DNA from: Trichomonas vaginalis G3
Lineage: Eukaryota; Parabasalia; Trichomonadida; Trichomonadidae
NCBI RefSeq assembly: GCF_026262505.1
Contig: NC_067207.1
Location: 26,380,082 to 26,444,081 of the forward strand
Direction: 5' to 3'
Length of the DNA: 64,000 bases
Each line of letters starts with the position of its first letter. The first letter of the stretch is position 1. Under the pieces are notes generated by a model. It was not told where the DNA came from, did no database searches, and was given only the letters and a program-made list of their open reading frames with translations. The position numbers were made by a program, and so were the translations under genes. Shown here one piece after another: positions 48,334-58,660 of the stretch.

Positions 48334-49371
48334 TTCCTATTGAAAATGAAGGTGTTATTCGAATCACTAATGCAACTGTTGATACAAAAGTTCTCGTCTC
48401 AACTTCATCTTTCTTTAAATGTTCCTCTAATGAAAAGGATGGAGGATCCATACTTATGAAATCATCAGGATCATTCGTTCAATACAAAGTCTGTAGTTAT
48501 GAATCTAAGATAACAGGATCAGCTTCAAATTGACTAGGATCTCATTCATTTATTAGTGTGACAAATGATGATAACCACAAGAATTTGTTGTTGAATCATC
48601 ATTCACCCAAAATACAGGAACCAATTCTGTTTTATATCATTTATATGGATCTAAGGTCGATGAAAAAATGAGCGTTTTTAAAAAACCGCCGTTTGAGAGG
48701 AAAATTGAGAGCCCCGATGTATACTTTTTGACATTGTCAAAAACTTTGAAAGGACCAAAAAATTTTAGTGTCAGAAATTTACAAATGTATACTTTCTGAC
48801 AAACAGACTCTCAGAAAGTACTCAAACTGCGGTTTTTAATTTCCGCACTTTTTTTTGGCGACCTTATTCTATTTTCATCAATAAATATCTCAGATTCAAT
48901 ACTAAAAATAAATACAGCATTTGTTAGTTATCAACCATTTTCTCTTTCAACAACAAATTATAGTAATTTCGATAATATTTCATCAAATAGACAATGTTGT
49001 TTTTATCTTGGTGCTAAAACACAAAATTTCTATTTTTGTAATGTTATTGATAACAAAGTTTCAGAACCTGGTAAAGGAATTTTCGATCTGACTAATAATG
49101 CTACACTTTCAGTAAATCAATGTTTCTTCAAAGGAAACAATGCTTCTAATTTATTTTATATTGTTTCAGGATCACCAACTGCAAGTGATTGCCATTTTGA
49201 AGATAATACATTTCCAACAAATATAAATAATATTACGAACCCAAAGTCAATGACAGAAATCATTCTTCCTAATTTATATTCTTCATTTTTATGTGAAATT
49301 CCAAATCGTACAAAGATTATTTTGCCTACAGAAGGACGTAATTTAATCCATAAGAGGCGTATACGTCGTTA
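48334..49371 (+). pseudogene. Pmp-like beta-helix gene, copy 3, split by a 211-bp insertion
   Basis: Similar to the copies at 17,017 and 24,237: GVIRITNATVDTKVLVSTSS, GGSILMKSSGSFVQYKVCSY, then after the insertion CFFKGNNASNLFYIV and a frame ending RNLIHKRRIRR. It begins abruptly at the edge of element B, so its 5' part is missing. It also has frame breaks outside the insertion (for example a TGA after ITGSASN near 48,533). The insertion at 48,654-48,864 sits at a TA dinucleotide whose uninterrupted counterpart is visible in copy 1. A decayed gene. Confidence 0.7.
48654..48864 (+). mobile_element. TA-flanked 211-bp miniature element, copy 1
   Basis: Ends are AGGTCGATGAAAA and TTTTTGGCGACCT, an imperfect terminal inverted repeat starting AGGTCG. 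The element is flanked by TA on both sides (48,652-48,653 and 48,865-48,866). Removing it together with one TA gives GGATCTATTCTATTTTC, close to GGATCTCTTCTATTTTC in Pmp-like copy 1. Internally it has the palindrome-rich words TTTTTGACATTGTCAAAAA and GTATACTTTCTGAC. No coding capacity. TA duplication and size suggest a Tc1/mariner-type MITE. Copy 2 is at 56,720-56,928. Confidence 0.75.
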
Positions 49372-50043
49372 GACTATATGAAATGAATCACTATTTTCAC
49401 TGACTCTTTTCATGACATTTTTATGACTCATTTTCATATTGAAGTACCTTGTTCATTCAACATTAAAGAAAGTAAATTCCTTTAACACATATTTCAAACC
49501 AGTGATTTTTACATCCTACAACATGACATAGCCAAATTTATCTCTGACGTTCTGGATGCTACGCCATGTATCATAAATTATAATATTATAGCTTATAAAA
49601 TCTGGGTTTTCCTGCATGTGCAAAAAATGTACAGATTCAATTTTAAATAATTGTTTTTGCGCGTTTTTTGCACTCCATGTAAAACGTAAAAATATCAACA
49701 TTTTATAGATATTGATATAAGTAAATCGAAGAATTCTTGGGTGTACACATGTTATTTGAAATGATTTTCCTATTTTCATGTCATATTTTGTTTAGGTACA
49801 AGCGTCATCTTTTAAAAATGATGTAAGTACTAATTTGTAAATTTCAAAAGATCTCCCAAATTTGATGTTTTTAATTAATAAACTGTTGTAAACAGAAATT
49901 CATCAAAAGTGACACCTCAGAAAAGCTAAAATATTGAATTTTTGGAACTTTTGATAGAGCACGTTTTTAAATATTAATTAAAGTAAATGTATATTTTGTA
50001 AAGATTCTTTTTAATAAAAAATAAAATTTTGAAGAAGAACACA
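49372..50043. other. Spacer left of the long inverted repeat
   Basis: AT-rich. A minus-strand frame at 49,516-49,779 (87 codons, ending IYDTWRSIQNVRDKFGYVML) has an ATG but no recognisable domain. At 49,893-49,915 the word AGAAATTCATCAAAAGTGAC is the reverse complement of a word at 52,704-52,723 beside the ankyrin gene, so the inverted symmetry around the hairpin element extends patchily outwards. Confidence 0.4.
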
Positions 50044-50470
50044 AAATCTTCTGAAAAATAATATCACATAAACTCATATTATTTTCTAATATATAACTAT
50101 TTTATATAAAATCAAATTCAATGATCTTAAAAGCGAAGGATAAACCTCAAAATTTACGAATATAATGAGTGGGAATATAATGCTTATCTATCATAAAACC
50201 ATATGAAATATCAATTTTTGCTTTACGCCTAATTTTTGACGACAATTAGCAAAAAATGTTAAATGTTAACACTCAGTCCATTTGAATATGAAAAATAAAA
50301 TTGACTTTGATTAAATGTTTTTATTTATCATGCAATTCTTCTTGCGACCAAAGATTTGAATAAAATTTCAAAAAATAAGATAGCTTAAAAAATAATATAC
50401 GGTAGTGTTTACTAATAGATGAATAGTATATAAATTCTAATAAAATGGATTTGATCCAAAAAATATAAAA
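50044..50470 (+). repeat. Long inverted repeat, left arm
   Basis: About 430 bp starting AAATCTTCTGAAAAATAATA that match, as reverse complement and nearly base for base, 52,133-52,560. The arm holds GTTAACACTCAGTCCATTTG and CTTCTTGCGACCAAAGATTT. The two arms enclose the hairpin-array element copy 1. With that copy removed, the arms would be separated by only about 80 bp, like a foldback element. No coding capacity recognised and no clear target duplication outside the arms. Confidence 0.85.
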
Positions 50471-50493
50471 CCAAAAATAATTGTTATAATTAT

Positions 50494-52077
50494 AGATACA
50501 AGGTGATGTGAATTTTGCATCCCTGGGATGGACGATACACCCAAAGTGTCACCTTTTTGGATAACAAAAATTTATATATATGAGAGTTCTGCAAATCATA
50601 TGCACAATATCTATTCTGCCTGACTTCTTGTATATAGGAGTCAGGCTGAATAGATATTGTGCATGTGGCAATATAAGTATTTCCGAGATTGCCATCGTGC
50701 GCTATAGTACACTACTTCTCCTTGGTCCTAGCTCGGTTCCAAGGATATCGGTGTTCAAGGATTTGGCAAGGTCCTTCTGAAGTCTCTCATTCGATGAGAG
50801 ATTTCGGAAGAACCTTGCCTTAGAGTATTCCAACTCTTGTTCTCTTGTCCCTGAATAGTCAGAAAAGCTATTTGACTACTTAAGGCAGAGATTATCCGAG
50901 GTCCCTCATTTGATGAGAGGCCTCGGATATCTCTGCCTTAAAGTTGTACACTTGTAGTCCATCAGAATGTAAGTATACACGGATAGGACAGCTTTCTTCT
51001 GAAGTCTTAGATTTGATGAGAAGCCTCAGAAGAAAACTGTCCTATTTTTATAATAGGAGGAGTTTCAGAAGCTCCAGAGCTCCCTTTCGTAAGGAATAGG
51101 AGCTTTGGAGCTCCTGGTTCGAAGATGTGCTTCGCATCTTTCATCAGCATAGAATATTTATAACTGGGACTCTGTTGATGAAGACTCAGGAGCTCCAAAG
51201 CTCCCTTTCGTAAGGATTAGGAGCTTTGGAGCTCCTGGTTCGTAGATGGGCTTCGCATCTTTCATCAAAAGAGGCCCAAATGGTAAATATCCTCTGCTGA
51301 TGAGCTTCAGGAGCTCCAAGGCTCCCTCTCGTAACGATTAGGAGCTTTGTAGCTCCTGAAGGTAAGGTAGGATTGCTCTGATCTCTAATCAGTAGATGCC
51401 ATGCCTCATTATGGACTCTACTGACAAGAGATCAAGAGCTCCAAGGACTCCCTTTTTAGCTAGTGGCATTCTCACCATTTAGTAGGATCGCTGATCCTAC
51501 TAATGAAGTGATCACTTAATATACGTTTTGAATAAATTGAATTTTTTTACAAAAATTTAGTATTTTTATAAACATCACATATATATTATAAATACGTAAA
51601 TATATTCTTTAATTCAAAAAATTCAATTCGGTTTCGGGCTGGGTATCCCAGCCCCAAGTATTCAATTTTATTCAATTTTTTTAGAATTTTGGGTTGGGGT
51701 GCCCAGACCAAAACAAACTTTATATTTTGATGTGTAGATGCGTATGTGTACATCATTATTGCGTTATATATTATATTTTTAATGAAAAAATCTGATTCAA
51801 AAAAATTATCACTAATTAGTTGATAATATAAAGAAAAAAAATATAAATTGTATGTTTTGAGAGTATTTATCCACATTCACTCATATGAATTTCATTAAAT
51901 AGTGTCTTTTTACTCCAAAATTTATTTTGAATTATTGAAATCAAAGAAAAAAAACTAGAAAATTTCTCGAAATTTTATTTTTTAAAAAAATTTTGGATTT
52001 TATATTAAAAACTGACACTGGGAGGACGATAGGGCTGGGATTAGAGATACCCCGCTCACTTGGGAAAAATACGATCT
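50494..52077 (+). mobile_element. Hairpin-array element, copy 1
   Basis: About 1.58 kb that recurs in the same orientation at 57,070-58,660. It starts AGATACAAGGTGATGTG and ends AAAAATACGATCT. Flanking DNA shares GTTATAATT on both sides (50,483-50,491 and 52,081-52,089), an imperfect target duplication. It lies in the loop of the 430-bp inverted repeat. There is no ORF conserved between the copies; the frames here are short and AT-rich or run through hairpins. Its first kilobase is a head-to-tail series of strong stem-loops (see next entry). The last 550 bp are AT-rich, with a GGGCTGGG/CCCAGCCC hairpin and GGGAGGACGATAGGGCTGGG near the end. I do not recognise the family. Confidence 0.8.
50499..51654. 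repeat. Array of about ten strong stem-loops (copy 1)
   Basis: Stem-loops read off directly: 50,499-50,556 (AAGGTGA/TCACCTT, with CATCCCTGGGATG inside); 50,601-50,663 (TGCACAATATCTATTC with its complement); 50,765-50,819 (GGCAAGG/CCTTGCC, tip CTCTCATTCGATGAGAG); 50,881-50,940 (TAAGGCAGAGAT/ATCTCTGCCTTA); 50,983-51,045 (ATAGGACAG/CTGTCCTAT); 51,066-51,116; 51,187-51,237 (CAGGAGCTCCAAAGCTCC/GGAGCTTTGGAGCTCCTG, a perfect 18-bp stem); 51,306-51,360; 51,380-51,433 (GATCTCT/AGAGATC); 51,481-51,501 (AGTAGGATC/GATCCTACT); 51,636-51,654 (GGGCTGGG/CCCAGCCC). Small GATGTGCTTCGCATC hairpins separate the GGAGCTC units. Several big stems share a nested CTCATTYGATGAG tip, so they look related by duplication. 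Confidence 0.85.
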
Positions 52078-52132
52078 ATAGTTATAATTTAAATGAAGAA
52101 GTAATTTAAAACGATTTTATTTATGATCAAAT

Positions 52133-52560
52133 TTTATATATTTTTTGATCAAATCCATTTTAATAGAATTTATATACTATTCATCTATTAGTAAACACTA
52201 CCGTATATTATTTTTTAAGCTATCTTATTTTTTGAAATTTTATTCAAATCTTTGGTCGCAAGAAGAATTGCATGATAAATAAAAGCATTTAATCAAAGTC
52301 AATTTTATTTTTCATATTCAAATGGACTGAGTGTTAACATTTAACATTTTTTGCTAATTGTCGTCAAAAATTAGGCGTAAAGCAAAAATTGATATTTCAT
52401 ATGGTTTTATGATAGATAAGCATTATATTCCCACTCATTATATTCGTAAATTTTGAGGTTTATCCTTCGCTTTTAAGATCATTGAATTTGATTTTTATAT
52501 AAAATAGTTATATATTAGAAAATAATATGAGTTTATGTGATATTATTTTTCAGAAGATTT
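52133..52560 (-). repeat. Long inverted repeat, right arm
   Basis: Reverse complement of 50,044-50,470, ending CAGAAGATTT at 52,560. The match is close to perfect by eye, with one or two base differences near the centre (TTGATCAAATCC against GGATTTGATCC). It abuts the 5' side of the ankyrin gene region. Confidence 0.85.
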
Positions 52561-52635
52561 CATTCTATATGCCTATGAAAAGTACTCTCAAAACTAACTT
52601 TTTCCTAATTATAATTAAATCTAGAATATTGTATT

Positions 52636-55330
52636 ATGCTTAGTATTATTTCATTTTTCTCATTCAATTTAGAATTTACAAATGTCAAAAAATTGAGAGC
52701 TGTCACTTTTGATGAATTTCTGTTTATTACAAATAAACAATTATTGAATAAATCATTAATGTTATTTAAAATTGCTATATTTTCATATGAAAGATTTTGT
52801 GTTTTTTATTTTTATTTTTTTTATGTCGATCAAGATGCATCAAAAGTGCAACACAACGAATTAACTACAATTTGCAAAGATTATAATAACTGTTTTGATT
52901 CATTGTACAAGCTTCCGAACAAAAATGACGAAGAAATCTCCAATACTTTCGAAAATATCAGAAATTATTTAATCAATACCAACTACATTTCAGTAGAACA
53001 AATCATAAAACAAATTTCTATCATTATTATTTACAGAAATCGTTATATAAAGTCATATTTGACTCTATTCAAAAAGATATACGACGAATATCATCCAGAA
53101 TCAATTAACGGTGTTTCAAATATATTTGATTATATTGTTAACAAAACATTCGGCATCGTATTAGACAAAAACAATGCAAAATTATTCAAAGATTACGAAT
53201 CTAAAAATTATTCACCGGATGTACATGAAGAAAATACAATATTTCGATATATCATGGACGATAACGTTGAATCCCTAAAGAGTTACACAGAAAGTAAAGA
53301 ATATTTTAAAATTCCAACTTTGAAAGATAACTGCTTCTATCCACCAAATAAAGAAGGATATACATTGTTAGAATTATGTTGTTATCATGGTTCGATTCGT
53401 TCATTTATGTTTCTTAGAGAAAAATACAGATACGCTCCAATCACAAAGCGATGTCTTGCTTTGTCTTATTTAAGTGGAAATAAAGAAATAATCAATGAAT
53501 GTTTGAAAGTACAAAAACCTTATTACGAATGCATGGAATATTCCATTATTTCACATGATTTTGATAATATTTTGTATTCATCATTAATTAATGAATACAA
53601 AATTCCTTTGATGTTTAATCCTTGTTGTAAATTTAATAATTTTCGAGCTATTTTGTCATATTTAGAACAAACTAATGATATTAACAAATGCATTGTTTAT
53701 TCACCATGTTTTCATATTCTTTCTTTTGTTGAATACTTGATTTCGAAAGGCGCAGATGTTAATTCATCAGATGCTAATAAAATGACTGCTCTTCATTTCG
53801 CCGCAGAAAACACAAACATTAATTTTTCAGAAATTCTTATTCAAAATGGGGCAGATGTTAATTGTAAAAACTGTAATGGTTTTCAACCAATACACTTTGC
53901 AGCACAAAATAATAATTTACCTGTTATTGAATTACTTGTTACGAATAAGTCTGAAATACAAACTAAAACAAATAATGGAAACACTCCATTACATTTAGCT
54001 GTCGAATCAAATTATATTGATGTTGTAAAATACCTTATTTCCAAAGGTTCAGATATTTTAGAAACAAATAGTTATGGATCAACTCCATTTTTGACATCTG
54101 TGAGATGCAATCTAATTGATATTGCAAAATTACTTTTTTCTCATGGTGCACAAATCAATAAACCAAATCCTCTTATTGTTGCAACTAAGAATAACAATTT
54201 TGAGATAGTCAAATTCCTTGTTGAAAATGGAGCCGAAGTTCATGATCATCATTTTCAACGTGCAATTGAAAATAATAATTTGGAAATTGCCGAATTTTTC
54301 TTTACACATGGTGCAAATGTTAATATTGTTGATGCGAACAAACAGACTCCTCTTATGCTTGCGGCACAAAGAAACTATAAAGAGCAGCCAAATTCCTTGC
54401 TACACACGGAGCTTGATCTCAATGCTAAGGACAAATCCGGCAAAACTCCACTTCATTTTGCAGCAGAACACAACAGCAAAGAGACAGCAGAAATTCTTGT
54501 TTCTCATGGAGCAAATGTTAATGAAAAAGATCAATTTGAAAAAGATGCTCTTTATTACACAGCAAAACACAATAGTAAGGAAGTTGCTGAGATTCTTATA
54601 AATAATGGTGCAGATTTAAATGCGAAAAATCCAAATTATTCGCCTCTTCATCTTTCTATTGATAATCATAATGAAGAAATCACAAAGCTTCTTATTTCAC
54701 ATGGCACAGATGTTAATGTTAAACGAGGTAATGGATGGACTCCACTTCATTGCTCAATAAAGTTATCAGGAACAGATGTTCTCTCAGAATTAGTTTCACA
54801 TGGAGCTGATGTCAATGCAAAGAATGATGATGAAGGAAAAACAGTTTCACATTATTTTGCAACATCTGGAAAACTTAAGCATCTTGAAGTTATTGCAAAG
54901 TATCATCCAGATTTCAATATCAAGGATAATGAAGGCAAGACTGCATTACATTATGCCTCTGAAAATAATCATTTTTATGTTGTTGATTTTNNNNNNNNNN
55001 NNNNNNNNNNNNNNNTTTTTAGTTTCAAATGGTTCAGATGTCAACTCGCAAGACAACGAAGGGCAGACAAGTCTTCATTTTGCCGCAATCAATAACGACA
55101 GAGATATTGCATTACTTCTTCTTTCAGAAGGTGCAGACATTAATTTAACAGACAATGAAGGAAAGAATGTTCTTCATTATTCTGCGATTAATAATAATGC
55201 ACAATTGATTGAATTTTTTGTTTCTCATGGTGCAAATCTGAAAGCGAAAGATAAAAATGGGAAAAGACCTCTTAAATATTTAACAGAACCCATTGAACTC
55301 GATGGAATAGATGATGGATGCCGGTTGTAA
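52636..55330 (+). CDS. DUF3447-type ankyrin repeat protein, copy 1 (with gap)
   Basis: DUF3447-like N-terminal half (TICKDYNNCFDSLYKL, NTIFRYIMDDNVESLKSYTE, LLELCCYHGSIRSFMFLREK) followed by about 15 ankyrin repeats (such as TPLHFAAEHNSKETAEILVS). The start is unclear: the long frame has in-frame ATGs only in AT-rich, hydrophobic text. An ATG at about 52,824 (MSIKMHQK) is in another phase, so an indel near the N-terminus is likely. Around 54,383-54,415 the protein reads EQPNSLLHTELDLNAK, where copy 2 reads EAAKFLATHGADLNAK: one base is missing and one extra, about 30 bp apart. A run of 25 N interrupts the gene at 54,991-55,015. It ends RPLKYLTEPIELDGIDDGCRL. Confidence 0.8.
54991..55015. other. 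Assembly gap (25 N)
   Basis: 25 ambiguous bases inside the ankyrin gene. The flanks GTTGTTGATTTT and TTTTTAGTTTC overlap in a T-run, and the inverted copy at 62,525-64,000 reads straight through as GATTTTTTAGTTTC. The true gap is therefore probably zero or slightly negative in length. Confidence 0.9.
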
Positions 55331-55599
55331 TTTGAATCATCTTCACATCATACATCCATAAGCTCTCCTTTTAGGTTAACTTTGGAAATGAATAATTAAT
55401 TTTAATTTAAAATTTGTTAATTTTATAAATTCAACTTATTTAAACGAAATTTTGTATCTCAAGACTTTATATTGGACATACAATATTTATATTCATATGT
55501 ACTGAAAAATGTTTAATATAACTCAAAATCTTTAGCTAGATCCCTCTGAAAAAGCGGTAACCTTAAAAACAATCATCAATTTTATATTTGTAGAACCGT
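55331..55599. other. Spacer between ankyrin gene and glycine-rich pseudogene
   Basis: About 270 bp, AT-rich, no feature recognised. Confidence 0.35.
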
Positions 55600-56596
55600 T
55601 GCATAGCATCGGCCAATGAATTTGGAGTTTATTCATACCATGCCTACCCCGGAACTTATCAAATCGAGTGTTGGGGTGCATCGGGCGCCGAAGACCGCAA
55701 CAATGGTGGTCTTGGAGGATATGTTTCTGGAATTATTACATTCAAACATTTCACCAAATTATTCATTTATGTTGGTGAAAGTGGAAAAAGAAATGGTAAC
55801 AAACGTACCTTTAATGGATCCATCCCGCGCTGAAGTCAATAGTATTTTCTGCTACTCAGGTGGAGGTGCTACAGACGTTCGATTAAAAAACAGTACAGAT
55901 ATTGAAGGTCTCAAATCAAGAATTATTGTTGCTGGTGCTGGCGGTGGTGTTACTCTTGATAGTTATATTGAAGATAATAACAACAATCCAACAAATGGGA
56001 CAGGAGGTCACGGAGGAAATCTCAATGGTGGTGATGGAAGTTATTCTCACCATGGAATAGTGAGCTCCACTTATATCCCTGCCACAGGAGGAAGCCAGAC
56101 TAGAGGCGGTAAAACAGGAATTTCCGATTATGAAAATTTTGTTAACGGTCAAGATGGAGTGTTTGGAATGGGAGGTAATAGTACCAAAGATCAGTCTTCG
56201 ATTTCTGGAGGTGGTTCTGGCTACTTCGGAGGTGGTGGAGGATCTGTTTCGATCGATAGACATGGAACTGGCGCAGGAGGTTCTTCGTATGTGTCAGGCT
56301 GCAACGGTTGTAACAGTGTTTCGAAATATTATTCAGTCGAAAACAATAACTCGTTCATTGGTCCTGTTCACTACTCAGGACTTTCATTCACCAGTATTCA
56401 AATGCTTTCTGGTGATGAAAAACTTCCATTGTATACATCATCGAAAATTGATCATTATGTTGAATATGAACAAGGTCATTTAGGTGATGGTGCATTTAAG
56501 ATTACTATTCTTTCACGTATTAATATCTGTTCATGTAATATTATTATCTATTCCAGATTTTTCTCACTCGGACTAATAGATCTTTTAGTTTCTTAA
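55600..56596 (+). pseudogene. Glycine-rich surface-protein gene, truncated and frameshifted
   Basis: The larger frame contains GGGATDVRLKNSTDIEGLKS, RIIVAGAGGGVTL and long Gly/Ser-rich text (GGGSGYFGGGGGSVS), the glycine-rich domain of ALK/LTK-like proteins that is widespread in trichomonad surface proteins. Just upstream, in another phase, the expected N-terminal part appears: NEFGVYSYHAYPGTYQIECW, GASGAED and LFIYVGESGKRNGNKRTFNG. The frame therefore shifts near 55,820. No start codon or signal peptide lies in the upstream phase, which opens after a TAG. The 3' end gives a hydrophobic finish ending LIDLLVS. It is a 5'-truncated copy of a larger family member. Confidence 0.7.
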
Positions 56597-56719
56597 ACTC
56601 AAATTCTCATTACTTTTTTTTTCAAGAGTTTATCTTAAAATCCCGATTTAGTGTATTAATTCCAAGGAGTATTAAATGATTGCTGCTTATGAATTAAAAA
56701 TACAATATGCCTCACTATA

Positions 56720-56928
56720 AGGTCGCCAAAAAAAGTGCGGAAATTAAAAACCGCGCTTTGAGTACTTTCTGAGAGTCTGTTCGTCAGAAAGTATACATTT
56801 GTAAACTTCCTGACACTAAAAAAATTTTGTCCTTTCAAAGTTTTTGACATTGTCAAAAAGTATACATCGGGGCTCAATTTTCCTCTCAAACGGCGGTTTT
56901 TTAATAACGCTCAATTTTTCATCGACCT
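56720..56928 (-). mobile_element. TA-flanked 209-bp miniature element, copy 2
   Basis: Reverse-complement relative of 48,654-48,864: starts AGGTCGCCAAAAAAAGTGCG, ends TTTTTCATCGACCT. Flanked by TATA on both sides, of which TA is the shared duplication. It carries the same internal words TTTTTGACATTGTCAAAAA and CAGAAAGTATAC. Differences from copy 1 are scattered substitutions and small length changes in homopolymers, so the copies are not the youngest of the family. Confidence 0.75.
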
Positions 56929-57054
56929 TATAATTAGAAAATAGTTGTGATACTTTTTACGGGTCTATAAATAAGCCCGAAAAGGTATCAAGCAACTATT
57001 AAAATATATATATTCACTTTTTTAATTGTCGTCCCACCTCTCAAAAAGTGAATA

Positions 57055-57069
57055 ATATATTTTGAATAT
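57055..57069 (+). repeat. Left 15-bp target-site duplication
   Basis: ATATATTTTGAATAT, identical to 58,661-58,675. Lies immediately before AGATCC, the first bases of the hairpin-array element copy 2. Confidence 0.85.
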
Positions 57070-58660
57070 AGATCCAAGGTGATGTGATTTTTGCATCCCT
57101 GGGATGGACGATACACCCAAAGTGTCACCTTTTTTGGGATAACATGAATTTTAAATATCATGAGAGTTCTGCAAACCATATGCACAATATCTATTCAGCC
57201 TGACTTCTTGTATATATGAGTTAGACTTCTTAAATATTGTGCTTGGGGCGATATAAGTATTTCCGAGATTACCATCGTGCTCTATAGTATGCTACTTCTC
57301 CCTGGTTCTAGCTCAGTTCCAAGGATATTGGCGTTCAAGGATTTGGCAAGGTCCTTCCGAAGTCTCTCATTCGATGAGAGATTTCGGAAGAATCTTGCCT
57401 TAAAGTACTCCAACTCTTGTTCTTTTGTTCCTAAATAGTGAGAAAAGTTATTTGACTACTTAAGGTAGAGATTATCCGAGGTCCCTCATTTGATGAGAGG
57501 CCTCGGATAATCTCTGCTTTAAAATTGTACACTTGTAGTCCATGAGAGTGTAAGTATACATTGATAGGACAGCTTTCTTCTGAAGTCTTAGATTTGATGA
57601 GAACCTCAGAAGAAAACTGTCATATTTTATAGTAAAAGGAGTTTCAGGAGCTCCAAAGCTCCCTTTCGTAAGGATTAGGAGCTTTGGAGCTCCTGGTTCG
57701 TAGATGTGTTTCGCATCTTTCATCAGCAAAGGACATTTACCATCTGGGACTCTGTTGATGGAGACTCAGGAGCTTCAAAGCGCCCTTTAGTAAGGATTAG
57801 AAGCTTTGAAGCTCCTGGTTCGTAGACGTGTTTCGCATCTTTCATCAGAAGAGGCCCAAATGGTAAATAGCCTTGCTGATGAGCTTCAGGAGCTCCAAGA
57901 CTCCCTCTCGTAACGATTAGGAGCTTTGTAGCTCCTGAAGGTAAGGTAGGATTGCTCTGATCTCTAATCAGTAGATGCCATGCCTCATTATGAACTCTAC
58001 TGACAAGAGATCAAGAGCTCCAAGGACACCTTTTTTAGTTAGTGGTGTTCTCACCATTTAGTAGGATTGCTGATCCTACTAATGAAGTGATCACTTAGTA
58101 TACGTTTTGAATAAATTGAATTTTTTTTAGAATTTAGTATTTTTTATAGACATCACATGTATATTATAAATACATAAATATATTCTTTAATTCAAAAAAT
58201 TCAATTCGGTTTTGGGATGGGCATCCCAGCCCCAAGTATTCAATTTTATTCAATTTTTAAAGAATTTTGGGTTGGGATGCCCAGACCAAAACAAGCTTTA
58301 TATTTTGATGTGTAGATACGTATGTGTGCATCATTGTTGTGTTATATATTATGTTTTTAATGAAAAAAAATCTGATTCAAAAAAAATTATCACTAATTAG
58401 TTGATAATATAAAGAAAAAATAGATAAATTGTATGTTTTGAGAGTATTTATCCACATTCACTCATATGAATTTCATTAAATAGTGTCTTTTTACTCCCAA
58501 ATTTATTTTGAATTATTGAAATCAAAGAAAAAAAATCAGAAAAATTTCTCGAAATTTTTATTTTCAAAAAAAATTTGGATTTTATATTGAAAACTGACAC
58601 TGGGAGGACGATAGGGCTGGGATTGGAGATACCCCGCTCACTTGGGAAAAATACGGATCT
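57070..58660 (+). mobile_element. Hairpin-array element, copy 2
   Basis: About 1.59 kb, starting AGATCCAAGGTGATGTG and ending AAAATACGGATCT, so the ends form a 6-bp inverted repeat AGATCC/GGATCT. Flanked by a perfect 15-bp duplication. It is collinear with copy 1 over its whole length. Hairpins at 57,345-57,399 (GGCAAGG/CTTGCC), 57,461-57,520, 57,647-57,697 (CAGGAGCTCCAAAGCTCC with its complement) and others are kept, while the one beginning TGCACAATATCTATTC is partly lost. Short frames inside are not shared with copy 1. An ORF at 58,212-58,400 mirrors one on the opposite strand of copy 1 and is not convincing. Confidence 0.85.

Larger units (their letters stand above)
56597..57069. other. 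Spacer with a miniature element and two hairpins
   Basis: Contains copy 2 of the TA-flanked element (56,720-56,928). Two stem-loops follow: 56,940-57,000 (AATAGTTG/CAACTATT outer stem, TGATAC/GTATCA, CGGG/CCCG) and 57,011-57,054 (TATTCACTTTTT/AAAAAGTGAATA). The second ends exactly at the left target duplication of the hairpin-array element. No gene. Confidence 0.6.

Noticed and set aside
51100-51140. tRNA-like GGTTCGAAG word
   Set aside because: It lies between the GGAGCTC hairpin and the GATGTGCTTCGCATC hairpin; no acceptor stem or anticodon arm can be built.
51007-51198. Short frame inside hairpin element copy 1 (63 codons) and a similar one in copy 2 (57,472-57,729)
   Set aside because: They run through inverted repeats and differ in length and start between copies, so coding is not supported.
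50765-51501. CRISPR-like array or transcription terminators
   Set aside because: Stem-loops are not separated by equal-length unique spacers, the host is a eukaryote, and stems differ in sequence. A bacterial terminator or CRISPR reading does not fit.
51586-51876. 96-codon frame in the AT-rich end of hairpin element copy 1
   Set aside because: Low complexity, with no conserved frame in copy 2 and no domain.
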